Shown here: piece after piece, positions 12,543 to 23,587 of the stretch
Layout of the letters: each line of letters begins with the position of its first letter
Position numbering within the stretch: the first letter of the stretch is position 1
Assembly: GCA_030549175.1 (NCBI GenBank)
Contig: JAUKUA010000003.1
Location: 6,014,001-6,078,000 of the forward strand
Direction of reading: 5' to 3'
DNA: 64,000 nt
Source of the DNA: Lasiosphaeris hirsuta
Taxonomy: Eukaryota > Ascomycota > Sordariomycetes > Sordariales > Lasiosphaeriaceae
Program-made: the position numbers and the translations under genes
Notes under the pieces: model-generated
Databases searched by the model: none
What the model was told of the DNA's origin: nothing
The model's input: only the letters and a program-made list of their open reading frames with translations

Positions 12543-13079
12543 ATGATGGCTAAGGAACAAGACCTCTCCCAGTGGGAGAAACCGGTCAATATTCTTCCTA
12601 TCGACGAAATAAAGGAGGAACTACATCTCATCGCCGAACTTCAGGTTACTTGGGGGAAATACTTTACAGAATGGACCTTACGTGAGCCTGGCAAGTATCA
12701 GCCGTTCTCCGATGCCAATATTGCCGCGTTAATGGTCTACGACTTGACTGTGTTACGAACTGTAGAAAGAAAGGAAAAAGAAGCTATAAAGTATTTTACC
12801 TCTGAGCCTGGGGCTGGCATTGACTTCAAATGGAATCTGGTCTGTCTAAGTCGACCACTCCATAACTGGTGGCGTCAAGCCTTATTCGGGCTAAAATGTC
12901 TCGGTATCCTCGATGTTCCAGAGACAGAAGGGAATATGAAGAAGCTGAAGCTGAATGTAGGCCTGACAACACCGGATGTGTTAATAGGTGCTTTCTCAAA
13001 CATTGACGGCAATCCGGCACTCGGAATGAGGCCAGGACAGTCTGTTATAACAGGTGACATTTTTCTATGGCGATATTGA
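12543..13079 (+). CDS. Orphan ORF, hypothetical protein
   Basis: An open frame of 178 residues starting MMAKEQDLSQWEKPVNILPI. It is charged and aromatic-rich (for example WGKYFTEWTL and HNWWRQALFG) and has no transmembrane or signal segment. The composition looks like a real soluble protein rather than a shadow ORF, and base composition is more AT-rich than the flanking genes. I do not recognise a family. It lies next to a decayed transcription-factor gene and may itself be the remaining piece of a larger gene, since the frame runs to a stop without an obvious domain end. A donor-like GTGACA near the end leaves open a downstream exon. Treat as a candidate gene or fragment. Confidence 0.35.
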   Translation: MMAKEQDLSQWEKPVNILPIDEIKEELHLIAELQVTWGKYFTEWTLREPGKYQPFSDANIAALMVYDLTVLRTVERKEKEAIKYFTSEPGAGIDFKWNLVCLSRPLHNWWRQALFGLKCLGILDVPETEGNMKKLKLNVGLTTPDVLIGAFSNIDGNPALGMRPGQSVITGDIFLWRY

Positions 13080-13139
13080 CCCGGAACATGTCGAGAAAAT
13101 GGCGTTTGATACAGGAAGACGGTCGACCGCAGGTTCTTG

Positions 13140-14901
13140 AGCAGCTACGGGTCGAGCGGCAGGCCGGCGATGCTCGTGTTCCGGCTAAGGTGGTTCATGG
13201 TTTTGAGGGTATCTGCGGCGAGGTGCGAGAGGTGGAATGTCAGGGAGCCGTTGACGGCGTCGAACGAGTGGCGGAGGCAGTACAGCCGGGCGACGGTCTC
13301 GAAGCGCGTCATGGAGAACGAGCTGGCTTCGCTGACCATCTTCTAGCGTATGCTTGTGTTGCCCTGGGGAGAGAGCAGGCCGGTGTGGAGGTTGTATAGA
13401 GTGGCGTAGTATTCCAAGCTGCGTGTATATTATCAGTGATACGTAGTATCCCATACAGCATCGAGTTGGAGATGTCGGTGCACATACTATGTCTTGAGGT
13501 TCCAGGGAAAGACAACATTCTTCGGCGAAATTGCTGAGGGCATGTCTTGATACCATTTGTCGAGCTTTGTTCCAAGCTCGACGACGTCGTTCTAACCGCG
13601 TGGCCGTATCTGGCAGGAAAGAGTGACGAGTCTAGCGGATACTGCAGCCAAAACTCGCCGTACCAGGACGAGTATTAGGGTCTGGCAGGGGTGTAGCTGG
13701 AGGTGTTTTGATCAGGGGCTCTCTGTAAAAGTAGTAGCCCTGCAAACTGATAACATTGTCAGCGGGCCCCTTTCTGTGCCAGCTCAATCTACAATCCAAT
13801 CCTGGTGTGTCTGTTAGCGTGTGACCTTCCCCTGGAGGTACTGAGGGAGATATCGCAGGCTTGGAAAGGCCTTCGAGCAGCAAAAGCAACATAGTGCGCA
13901 TCCAAAAAGGCATCTTTGGTATTTAGAATGCCTTTCCAGTGTTGGATCGGCCTTGTGAAACACTAAAGATGCTTTTTCTTATACTTCAAATGCTTTGTCG
14001 GGGCTCCAGTATCTCTCTTGCTGGGAGTGTCACAGCCTAACAAACAGATCAGGGTTTGATTGTACTGGGCACATACACGGTCCACGAAAAGAGGCTCCAG
14101 GCAAAGAATTCTCGTGCGTTTCCCATTCTCTTACTCTGTATGCTTCAATGAGGGTCAGGCCTGTAGAGGCCGAGGGTGTTAGCCACCCTAACTGCACGCT
14201 GAAGAAAAACGTAGCCGACGCCGTCTTGGCCGTTGTGGTTGTATTCGAGATTTAAAAGTATGGCAGTCTGGGCGAGCGTCAATATCACCCGCCCTGTTTG
14301 ACACTCAAGCTCCCACAGCCGGCGAGCCTCGGCGAGGAATTTGTAGCCTAGCCCCCTGGGGATTCCAAAACTGCCCCCGGTTGATGATGCCGGTGTAGCA
14401 ATGTTAATTTCAATCAACTTTAGTGAATCATAGCTACTTTAAATGGCCTACACTTACGCAAGTACTGGCCAGGATGGTGTTTACCATCAATGATGAGCAA
14501 AACCGGGCCTTTACCTTTAACCAAGTCGTCTAGGGAGTGGTCTTTCTGGAAGGTCGGATAGGTGGGATACTTGTAGAGGAGATAGGCAAGAACCAACCTC
14601 CTGAACAGGCCGCTGTCTGAAATCACAGTCGTCTACTCCGACGCCTTGATTTGAGGGGCAGCCGGGGATCGATAATCTCGGCACTATGATACAACTTTAG
14701 GTAGACACACTGATAGCGAGTCGGGAGGTCCCTATAGCCTGGTGACGAGGGGCTCGGACGAGAGGAAATGGCTGCTTCGTAGATAGGAGAATCGAGGTAG
14801 ATGTTGCCTGGGACCTGAAGACGAGCAGGCATCTCGGCGGCATAGGGGAAGGTGTAACGGAGCCGGGTCTCGGGAGAGAGGACGAGTTGGAGGAGGGACA
14901 A
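13140..14901 (-). pseudogene. Decayed fungal-specific transcription factor (Zn2Cys6-family regulatory domain)
   Basis: Reading the minus strand downwards, separate frames carry consecutive pieces of the fungal_trans middle-homology region. About 14626-14420 reads GLFRRLVLAYLLYKYPTYPT followed by a degraded core. About 14380-14145 reads YKFLAEARRLWELECQTGR and LNLEYNHNGQDGVGYVFLQR, close to the family consensus. About 13590-13500 reads LDKWYQDMPSAISPKNVVFP. About 13320-13150 reads FSMTRFETVARLYCLRHSFD. The pieces are in the right order but different frames, with stops between them and no complete splice path that I can find. No Zn2Cys6 cluster is visible upstream, although it could be lost between 14901 and 15700. 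The gene would have encoded a nuclear regulator. It may have lost function, or the model may hide several introns; the number of lesions favours a pseudogene. Confidence 0.65.
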
Positions 14902-15746
14902 CTATCTTTGACCTGGCACCATCGCCCGAAGCCATAATTACCGTCTTAGAACTCCGGCCGGTTCTTGTAGTTCGAACCAAGATGAAGACTCGCGGCGGAT
15001 CCCTATGATGGCTAGGGGCTCGGAGGGGTCAAAGGCAACTGTACCCTAATAGCCATGCGGCTTGTCGCACCGGGGATGGGTCCAGAACGTTGTGATTCGC
15101 CGAGATTGCTTCTCCCTCCAAACGCATTGGCTGCCCACTCGCGAGATAAAAACGTTGACAGAGACTTGGCTAGCCACAGCCTCGCCACCGGCGCTCGTCG
15201 CCCAGTCTTCTCACCGCATCCCTCTTGGCACGTCGCGGACGTGTTGTTTTCGACGCTGGGTGTCATGAAGCGGGGTTCCCTGGGGGCAGAGATGCTGAAG
15301 TGTCTTCGATCCATTTGCTTTCGCATCTCGACGTTCGAAGCCCGGCACACTACCTTAACTATTTGCACCAGGATCCGGCGTCGTGAGGGCGAGGGTCGCA
15401 CCCGTCTATGGGGACTCAACCTATGCATCGAACTTGGAGCGGACACGAACGCTGTCATATCCCTCATCCAAAACTCCCTCCAACGAGATTCCTCGGACTT
15501 CCCTAGCCGCAACCTGTCATTAGTCACCCATCGGGATTCCGCAGATGATAAGTGTATCAACTTGATCATGGATAACAATTTTGGCTGAGTGTCATGCAAA
15601 CTTCGCTCGATAGCCAAGATGGGGAGCATATACCCAAAAAAAAAACCCCCCTTCGAATTGTGATACCGCCTAATATTTACAAGTATTCCGTGCGTGAGTG
15701 TATATGTAATGCCAATGGATTTTGCATTTCCCGTTGTCCGGCCTGT
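14902..15746. other. Intergenic region, possible lost 5' part of the transcription-factor gene
   Basis: No recognisable domain on either strand. The long overlapping ORFs on both strands (about 15012-15629) have unrelated, low-information translations. The last 100 bases include an A9/C6 tract at 15637-15651 and the 3' UTR side of GTP cyclohydrolase II. Confidence 0.4.
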
Positions 15747-17051
15747 TTATCGTGACCGTGGTTGCAATGGCGACCCCATATCCAGCATGTGTCCCATCTT
15801 CTCAATCTGAATGACATTGTTAGCATTGCGCGCTGCACTTCCGATAGGGTGATGGCTTACTTTTGTCTTTAGGTAACCCTCCACCTCCGGCGCCCTGAAG
15901 CCTCCGCTGCCCTTCCACGAGAGGGGGACCATGGCCACACGTTCCCTGACGACGATCTCCCTCCTCGGCCCCTCGACGGCGCGAATCTTGTCGGGGTTGT
16001 TTGTCAGCAGACGGATGTCCTTCTGACCGAGATCTAGCAACATGGCTGTGGCGAGGCCGTAGCTGCGGGCGTCGGCAGGGTGGCGGAGGAGCAAGTTGGC
16101 CTCGACGGTATCATTGCCCAGGTCCTGTAGGTTATATGCCTTGAGCTTCTCGCCAAGCCCGATGCCTCTGCCTTCTTGGCGTAGGTAGATGATGATTCCG
16201 CCCGACTTATTGCTCGGGAGCGACATGAGCCGCGCGGCTTCGTCGAGCTGCTCACCGCAATCGCAGCGAGCAGACCAGACCGTCTCCCCGGTGTAGCACT
16301 CGCTGTGTATCCTGACTAGTGGCGGTGTTTGCTCTCCCTGCTCATCTGCCACCTCCTTCTCCTCGTCCCCGGCTCCATCTGCATGCGTGGCGCCCCCGGT
16401 CCCCGTCAACCCGCTTGTCGTCCTCCCAGGGTAGAGCCGCCCGGTGTATGCGCCCCGCACGAGCCTGTCCATTTCCGTCTCGCCCTCCCGGACAGCGTCC
16501 AAGGATTTGCTCCGAATTGCCGGGCCGAAGACAATGGCGAGGTGCTCCTTGTTGTCCACGTTGTTTGTGTAGAGATGCAGAAACATCTCGGCGCCGGTTG
16601 TGGTTGGTATCCGTGCGCGCACGACGCACTCGACGTGGGGCAGGGTCTCGAGGAGACGAGGGTGTTTGCTACCGCATCCGCCCGTGGGTATTGAGCTGTC
16701 GACAGGCACGCCGCGGGGTTCGGGGAGGAGAAGGGACGGCGCGGCATTGCTCGGCGTGGTCGTCCCCGGAGTCGAGGGCGGGGTAAAAGCAGGCGAGAGC
16801 AGCGACGGCGGCGGTGCCGGTTGTGTCAGGGAAGGCGTCGGGAGTGGCGATGGCTGCGAGGGAGCCGAGGATCCTGTCGAGGCAGCATCGTCGTCTTCGG
16901 CCGAGAGTGTAGCCGGGTCGTTGGGGGAGAAGAAGTTGGCGCGCTCGACATCGGCGTCGCTCTCGGCTGGCTGACTCGAGGTGGTCGGGGGTGAGTAGAA
17001 GGAGGGGAATTGGGCTGCGCCCTGCCATTGTCCTGATGCGATGCCTGGCAT
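15747..17051 (-). CDS. RIB1: GTP cyclohydrolase II (first step of riboflavin synthesis)
   Basis: Exon 1 is 15861-17051 and exon 2 is 15747-15806, giving 416 residues. It converts GTP to 2,5-diamino-6-ribosylamino-4(3H)-pyrimidinone 5'-phosphate. The catalytic core is complete: [20 protein letters not shown] supplies the zinc-binding cysteines, and [20 protein letters not shown] and GNDTVEAN are present, with LLTNNPDK downstream. The first about 130 residues are a Pro/Ser/Thr-rich fungal extension. Positions 15807-15860 are read here as a 54-nt phase-0 intron: GTAAGC donor, perfect TGCTAAC branch point, TTCAG acceptor. Left in, it keeps the frame open and inserts 18 residues between YLKTK and IEKMGHML, which are adjacent in other fungal Rib1 proteins as I recall them. 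Housekeeping gene, secure. Confidence 0.95.
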   Translation of the reverse strand: MPGIASGQWQGAAQFPSFYSPPTTSSQPAESDADVERANFFSPNDPATLSAEDDDAASTGSSAPSQPSPLPTPSLTQPAPPPSLLSPAFTPPSTPGTTTPSNAAPSLLLPEPRGVPVDSSIPTGGCGSKHPRLLETLPHVECVVRARIPTTTGAEMFLHLYTNNVDNKEHLAIVFGPAIRSKSLDAVREGETEMDRLVRGAYTGRLYPGRTTSGLTGTGGATHADGAGDEEKEVADEQGEQTPPLVRIHSECYTGETVWSARCDCGEQLDEAARLMSLPSNKSGGIIIYLRQEGRGIGLGEKLKAYNLQDLGNDTVEANLLLRHPADARSYGLATAMLLDLGQKDIRLLTNNPDKIRAVEGPRREIVVRERVAMVPLSWKGSGGFRAPEVEGYLKTKVSHHPIGSAARNANNVIQIEKMGHMLDMGSPLQPRSR

Positions 17052-18069
17052 TGTGTGATGTGTGACGGCGCGGCGGCGCGGGTGTTTGTTGTAGGAGCAA
17101 ACCGGATTGAGGGGTATTCGACAGATTTACCGGGAATGGGAATGCGACGGCAGCGTGATCGCAGGCTCGGCCCGGAATCCAGTCTAGCTTGCGATAGCTT
17201 TGAGATGACGGGATGGGAATGCGGGGCAAAGCGAGATGACCAAAATGTCAAAAATGTCACGATGCGAGGTTGCAGAAAAGTGACTCTGGGGTCGGTACTA
17301 TGGTCTGCCGTGAGGAGGCAACTTTGCGATGTATCAAATATGAAAAGTAAGGAATGTCAGAGCCGAGATGCTCCTGACCCGGAGAGGGCGGCTTGGCTTG
17401 CTCATCAAGAGTTCAGCAATTGAGAGGTATTAGTCATGGCCCCCGGGCCCTGAAAGGCACTTCGCGGGGTTTCTTCGCCGAGTTTCCATGTTTCAACTCG
17501 CAACATCTGCCAGGGCGCCAGGGCCAGCCAGGGCCCATTTGCGGGGTCGCCGGCTCGCCGGACGAGCGATCGGCTGCCAGACCCGAGCACGGACGGGCTC
17601 TAAATTTATCTCCACCGCCCTTGCTCTCGTCTGCCCAATGCCCAATGCATCTTCAATCTTTCCAATTTCTTGCTTCTGCTGCCTATCAGATGCGACATCA
17701 CCATATCGCAAGCGCACTAGCATCTCAGGACGTATTCCCCCCTTGGCGGGCTCGCAATGCCAACCCAGGAACCTGACGTCATGTAGCTGCTTTGGCGGCT
17801 GGGACAGATGAGCCCTGCAGGTTTAGACTGAACAATTGCACCGTGCAAATGCGGCATCATGTGCAGTGGCTGCATTTGCATCTCGAAGCCAATTCTATGC
17901 AAGTATTTCCTTTTACTAACGATGGACCCATCTATATCATCTTTGAACTCCAGCTTTTTTTTTCCTCGACGCATTTCCCAATGTCCTTTCCCATTGCCCC
18001 ACGCCCCATTGTCATTGTCATTGCCCCGTCCCAATACCCAAAAGCAAGCCGTCTCCGAGGCTAATCTTG
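17052..18069. other. Intergenic region
   Basis: Promoter of RIB1 (minus) and 3' flank of the membrane-protein gene (minus). ORFs here have no recognisable content. Confidence 0.5.
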
Positions 18070-19390
18070 CTAAACAGGACTTGCGTCCCCTCGAATCCCC
18101 TTTTTCTTGGACACAAGTTCAGTTACCGACATTGTCGACTCTTTCCCTTTGTAGTTTGTTATTTCAAACTCATGTAGCTGCCTGTCCACCTCGCAATTCA
18201 TGGAGTCGACAATCTCTTGTTGAGTGCGGGGCTGCGACCTCATCCGGGAGCCCTCGTCGTATAGCTTGCTGGCTCCTGTCCTGGCTGTGTGTGTCCCTAT
18301 GTAGCTGGCGAGAAAGCTTGGTGCCATTATCTTGAATAGCGGCCGCATGGGTGGAACAGACACGCAGATGATGCCCAGCGAGCACTCGATCACCGTCCAA
18401 TTCAGGGGAGACACGAGGAAGTCTGTTGATGTCGTCAGTACATCACGAAACACGGTAGTGTTCAGGCGGGACCTACACGTAACATCTATCCCTTGCATCT
18501 CGTGCAGGGTAGCGATCCGGACGACGCTTGCGGCAAATGCACTAGCAAACCCCGTGTCAGCTCAGTCGACCAGCTCTTTTGGCATCTGCATGTGCACGTG
18601 GGCGCCGGACTTACACGAAGCCAATGCCAAACAGGAGACATATCACCAGGCGCTGCCTCAAGGGAAGACTCAGCGACCAAAAGTACGGCAGGGGCGCCAC
18701 AACGAGCACAAAGTCGATGAGGATGTTGACGGCAGCATTGGCGTAGAGGAAGTGGACAAACTCGAAGCACTGCGAATCCTCTATCGTGAAGTCCCATGCT
18801 GCTTGGACCGGGCTGCACTGGAACATGGTGGCAAAGATGGCGCTGATGCCAATTCCCGTCACCAGGACCCCCGTTCCGTAGAGGATGCGACGGAGTAGCT
18901 CATGGGGGAAGATGCGCAGGTACGACGTGATGATGGACAGCTTGGTAAAGGTGCTGGCCGCGGCGTAAAAGATGTGCGCCACATACATCAGCTGTGCCGA
19001 GTTGTCAGCATCGAGCATCTGTCTTTGAAAAACTGCGAGACGAACCTGTACGCAATGCTTGACGCTATCCATGATATGCTCGATTGGGGGAGCCAGGTTC
19101 CACACATGGTCTCCGAGGCCATATTGGGTTGCTACGATCGACGTGGCCGAGGATGTGAGGGTGAAGAGGGCGGCGAAGATGGCGAGAATGTCGTCGGCAA
19201 AGAACTGCTGGGTCATGTAGGCACGGGTGAAGACACGGAGTGACACGACGACGCCGACAAGCACCATGAAAGTCACATTGACGCGCCAAACGGTTCCCGA
19301 CAGCGATGACTTGTCGCTAAAGTCATACTTGGCCAGTTCCTCAGGCCCCGGTATGAGGCTATAGGCGCCTCGTTCCGAAAACACTGGCAT
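18070..19390 (-). CDS. Seven-helix integral membrane protein, SAT4/rhodopsin domain (PTH11-like)
   Basis: Four exons: 19046-19390, 18615-18991, 18477-18541 and 18070-18422, with introns of 54, 73 and 54 nt. All phases agree, giving 379 residues. The order of segments is typical: a first helix VTFMVLVGVVVSLRVFTRAY, then FFADDILAIFAALFTL, a helix around LMYVAHIFYAAASTFTKLSI, an extracellular loop with CSPVQAAWDF...SQCF, helices NILIDFVLVVAPLPYF and LVICLLFGIGF, then TVIECSLGIICVSVPPMRPL as helix seven. A hydrophilic 110-residue tail is cytoplasmic. Members are plasma-membrane proteins, some resembling the PTH11 surface-sensing receptor; ligands are unknown. Two of the three introns are 54 nt and stay open in frame (the first has an uncommon GTTCGT donor, branch TGCTGAC), so naive models would retain them. 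Confidence 0.88.
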
Positions 19391-22389
19391 CGCTCATGCT
19401 TTCTCGGCTTGTCGTCTGCTGGTCCGAGTCTGCTTTTGAGTCGTGGTCGTCGGTGCAGGTTGCTAGTTTGAGACGAACCCGATGGGCAGGTTCAAGTTGC
19501 GGGCCAGGGCGAGAGAAGAGGAAATCGGCTCCTGGTACAGACTACGTCCCTTTGGTCCAACAGCTCGCCCCTTCCTCTCAGCATGACCGCAGCCGGATTC
19601 CGTCTCGCGCGCTGTCATCCCGCTTTGACAGCAGAACCAAGCACCAGAGGGCATTGACGGAATCCCATGTGGCGTGTCAAAGACCCTTGGGATCCGTTTC
19701 CTGGGTAGCTTCCTTTGGGCTAGTTTGGGGACAAGATGCAAGGGGTCTCGATTCATATTGGGCGCCACCAGGCGGAAGAGCGGCACAGAGCCAAATTCCC
19801 TCAGACCAGGGTGCGTGCGGCTGTACCTCCGCTATACGCGGCCGCGACAATAACAAGAGCTTATTGGGTGCTGCTGATGCCATTAGCGCGATTCAACGGG
19901 ACCAGAACTCAGCCCATCGCTCGGTACCAGGGTGTGATTCACCACCATTCCCGCCCCGTCTACGACGGAAGGATGCTACCTCTTGCGAAATCGGCGATAA
20001 ATCTTTGATCAGATTAGAACACCATCGCCGACTGACGGTCGTCCGGCTTGTCCCGCCAGAAATTACCCCGACTAGCTGTTATCACACTAAATGAAGCATA
20101 TATAGCTGCGCCTTGGACCCCGACGGGTTCGAGAGTTTCACCTACACTAAGGCATGCATTTGGAGTGGTAATGTGCTGTATTGCTACTATCTGCTATGGA
20201 GATTAAGGTGCAAGATTCAGGAGTGGGCTTGCACCTGTGCGAAGAAATATGGTGGGCTGGAGCGTAGGCCTGTTGGCCTGTGCAGGCGCGGCACCACCCT
20301 GTGTGCCTGTGTGCCTGGGTGCCTGGGAGTGCCCCACTCCCAACACATGCCCTGGTAAAATCCATCTTCTGTTATCGGAAGTCTATAGCGACCACTTGAC
20401 GATGGGAATCTTCCAGAGCCCGATCGCATACAACACACCCCGATGATGTTCGGACAGCCACGGCAAGGGCTTCCCAATTTCATGAAATGACGGCTTGCAC
20501 ACGTGTGACGCAAGGCATCTTAGCCACATATCGTGATGCAGCCTCGGTGGTAATAGGCGTGGGGGTTTGCAGCTGCAGGCGAAGTCAGATGGCGATTGCT
20601 GGGATCGGAATATAAAGCTTCGAATCGTCAAGAGTTTTCCTCACGACAAGGGTAAGGTGGCGCGAGATTCCGGGCCTGGTAGGATTCCCAGCTTGGCTCA
20701 GCAGCTGGAGGGGGAAGCCGTATCCTGACAAGGGGCTTCCTCAGCTTCGCCTCGAAAGCTTGAAACATAGTGCTCACCAACACGCTCACTGCAGCCTACC
20801 TGCATTGCTCACGGACGATAGACAAGGAACTGACATGCCCCCCTAAAGTGAGTTACTACAGATTTCGTTAACGTATTCAGGCAGATAAATGTTTGAAAGC
20901 TAGGCTGTCGTCTGATCTTCATTCGTTACAAGTACAGTCGTGCCAGCATCAGACATGGCTTCATGAACGAGGGCATGCTGTATTGATTATACTCGTTGCT
21001 GCCTCTTAAGTCTCTATCAGCCTATATAGCCTAGAGCTACCAGGATCTAGTGAGTTGATTCTGCAATCATGGGCGCCACTGACTCCATAGGCTACTAATC
21101 CTTTTAGCTCCTAAACCGAGCAGACTGGTGCTCAAACTCAGACTTGTAGTACTAGGACATGCGCGACAGCAGCTGGCAGTTTCTAGCCCAAGTTTTGAGC
21201 TATTTATAAGTAGCTTCCACGGTAGCTTGTTGCGTTAGAAAGCGCTCATAAGAGGTCGTCATTTCCCAACACTGAAAGAGTTAGGCACGTATCGGACGTA
21301 TCTCGGAACTAGAGGGGCCTTGGCGACCCAAGTCGGGCTGAGTCACGGCCCGGCCAGCTTGAAGCTGGGGAAACCCCGGATTTCGCTGCCGTGCACGCTC
21401 CGTTGCAAAGAAAACCTCGATTTCTATCTATTGAGACAGCAGCTGGCCCACCTTAGGGCTGGGGATCAAACGTATGATGGCAGTCGCTGCCCCATCCCGA
21501 ACGGCAAGATGGACAAAAAAAAAAAAAGCAGGAGCTCAACCGAGTGCTCGAGACGTGGCTGCCTCAGATAGTGCACCGAGGGCTAGAATAGACCCCGAGA
21601 ACCCTGAGGACCGCAGGCGACCAAGACTTTCCAAAACATTGTATCCATGGACTAGTTAGTGGTGGTTGACGTTGCATCAAAGCTCACATCCTGTCGTCAC
21701 CGACCCCTTGGTCACGCCTCTTTAGCCTCTTGGCCCACCTCAGCTACCATTCGGCTGCATCGTGTCTGCATTGAGTCGGCCAATTACCGACGCGGGCGGG
21801 ATACTGTGCTGCCCACTGACCGTCCACCAGCCCGTGCGAAGCCAGTGCCGACAGGGAAGGGCGCGCCGGGAAATCTACCTACTGGGCCTCCTCGCGAGCC
21901 GAGGTTCAGCGAGCAAGGTTCCCCGGGCACGCGATCCTGTTCCGCATGCTCCTGCATTCAGACACACTGCAAGCGGCGTTGATAGGCCAGTATGGTGGGG
22001 AAGACACGGGCGATGCAGGGAATGTCTTCAGCGCTGCTGCGCTCGAATGGTTGCCACATCTGTGCGCAATGGTGTCGACAAGCGTCAATGGGGATCTATG
22101 AGTATCAACGAGCATCAATGAAGCAAGGTTCGTGGCACGGCCCTCAAGTTCTAGGTCGCAGTCGAACGACCCGAGTGAGGGAAACTGCCGATGTGGTAAT
22201 AGCTGGACGCGTCGTTTACATCCAATCGCCCCCGAGGTTGACCCAGAGGCAGTCTCCCGCGGGTGCCACACGAATACCCACGGGAAAGTCGTCCGAGGTA
22301 GAGCAACCAACACAGCCAGGGGAAGAAGAGGCGGCTCATCCGCTGCCAATGTCGATCGAACCGCTTTCTTGGCTCTGCTTGGCTCACCG
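19391..22389. other. Long gene-poor region
   Basis: About 3 kb with no supported gene. ORFs such as 19396-20094 are long but translate to arbitrary sequence. Local features are a GCCTG/GTGCCTGG short-repeat patch near 20270-20335 and an A12 tract near 21516-21528. The first few hundred bases should be the promoter of the SAT4-type gene ending at 19390. Confidence 0.5.
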
Positions 22390-22970
22390 GCCAGGGAACG
22401 AACCTGATGTTCATAAACACGCAGCCCCTCAAGGCCGATTACATCGTCATTCTCTGTGTTGTACGGCTCGGAATCATCCATCAGCCGCCATTTGCACCCT
22501 AGCTTATATCTTTCCTTTGCAGACCCTAAGCATCATCTACGTCGGCATCGCTGCCGCTGCCATCCAGCATGGAGGTGGCAGACACGTCACGACGCTCGAG
22601 CCGGCGGAGGTAATTATGGACATATACTACACCATTATATCCTTCGTCCTCGGCGTCATGCCCTTCATTATTCCCAAGTCTGCCGTTGCCATACTCCTCA
22701 ACAAGATCTTGAATCCAGGCACGGTTCGTGTCATGATCATGTGGGTTTGTGTAGGTCACCTACTTCCTGCCGGCCGTCGGCATGCTCATCATCAACTTTG
22801 CCCAATGTACCCCAGCTGCGGCACAATGGGGTGGCGTCGAGGGCACATGTTGGGACCGTGTGATTGCTGTCGACTATGCCCTCGCTCTTGGTGTCGCGTC
22901 GGCCGTCTTTGACTTTTACCTGGCTATCTTGTTCAACTTGACAATATTTGAAAGGCTCGTTGACCACTGA
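22390..22970 (+). pseudogene. Decayed SAT4/rhodopsin-domain membrane protein gene
   Basis: An exon-like piece ending near 22466 reads FINTQPLKADYIVILCVV. It is followed by an intron-like gap (GTACGG to TTTGCAG) and then by LSIIYVGIAAAAIQHGGGRH and VIMDIYYTIISFVLGVMPFI, which are family-typical. At about 22741-22756 the frame shifts. The protein continues in another frame as VTYFLPAVGMLIINFAQCTP and GTCWDRVIAVDYALALGVAS, then ends at a stop (22968-22970) before helices six and seven. No first helix is visible upstream. It resembles the intact genes at 18.1 and 41.2 kb but appears to be a separate, more distant member. The frameshift, missing start and truncation indicate a pseudogene. Confidence 0.72.
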
Positions 22971-23587
22971 GCCAAAGGGTTGCTCACCGGCTCACCTCCG
23001 GTCCATACCCCCACAAGTTTGCAAGAGAACACGCCCGACTTGGACAAGAACGCCACCCGGTAGGTGCTCATGAATTAAATAAGCAAACGATTTGCCCCCC
23101 CCCCCCCCCCTCCAAAAAAAAGTAACCCGTCTTTCTTGTTGCGGAGGTGGCTTCATAGTGAAGATCAGTTTTTAGTCCGACTGAGGTTATGAAAAATCGC
23201 ACTCCGGTTTTTCATGCCCTAGCCGAGAATCGAACTATCAGCTGCCTAGATGCGGACACCTAGGCAGCCCAGTCGGATAATTGTATGCCGGGGGCTACAC
23301 CCATACCACTGCGCCAACTTGGTCTGTGGCATCTTCAGTGGCGGTTGTTGGAAAGGCCTCTGGGAAGGTGGTAGGTATATATGCCCCCGGCGAGGAAGCT
23401 TTGACAAGTCGCTCATTCACCCTTTCGGTCAAGGGTCAATCGGCGCCACTGATATCCCAAAAAAAGCTCTCGAACCAGCCGGAGCTGGTGTGTGTGTGTG
23501 TGTGTGTGTGTATGATTCTTATTCTACTGCAATAGCTTTGGATATGCTAAGATCAAGGGAGAGACGGGGCAGAACGAGGCGCGGCGC
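22971..23587. other. Intergenic region with C tract, tRNA-like relic and TG microsatellite
   Basis: Contains a C16 tract at 23095-23110, the tRNA-like structure at 23220-23323 described separately, and a (GT)n microsatellite at about 23489-23511. No coding sequence is supported. Confidence 0.5.
23220..23323 (-). ncRNA. Degenerate tRNA-like element (possible tRNA pseudogene or SINE head)
   Basis: On the minus strand an exact A-box-like TGGCGCAGTGG (23306-23316) is followed by a five-pair stem CCCGG/CTGGG in the anticodon-arm position. Next comes a perfect 8-bp hairpin CTGCCTAG...CTAGGCAG (23242-23267) placed like a long variable arm, and then a B-box-like AGTTCGATTCT (23226-23236). The T stem and the acceptor stem do not pair, and position 33 of the anticodon loop is not T, so this is not a functional tRNA. 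It may be a decayed class II tRNA or the head of a SINE. Confidence 0.35.

Noticed and set aside
12066..14070. Similar words near 12.07-12.18 kb and 13.93-14.07 kb (CCTTTCCAGT and ACAAACxxxxCAGGGTTxGATTGT)
   Set aside because: Only scattered short matches; insufficient to call flanking repeats of an inserted element without an alignment.
15012..15629. Long overlapping ORFs on both strands
   Set aside because: Neither strand shows a domain; searched for a Zn2Cys6 cluster to complete the neighbouring transcription factor and found none.
19396..20094. Plus-strand ORF of 232 codons
   Set aside because: Arbitrary composition in the promoter of the SAT4-type gene; no domain.
23220..23323. Functional tRNA gene
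   Set aside because: Acceptor and T stems do not pair and the anticodon loop lacks T33.
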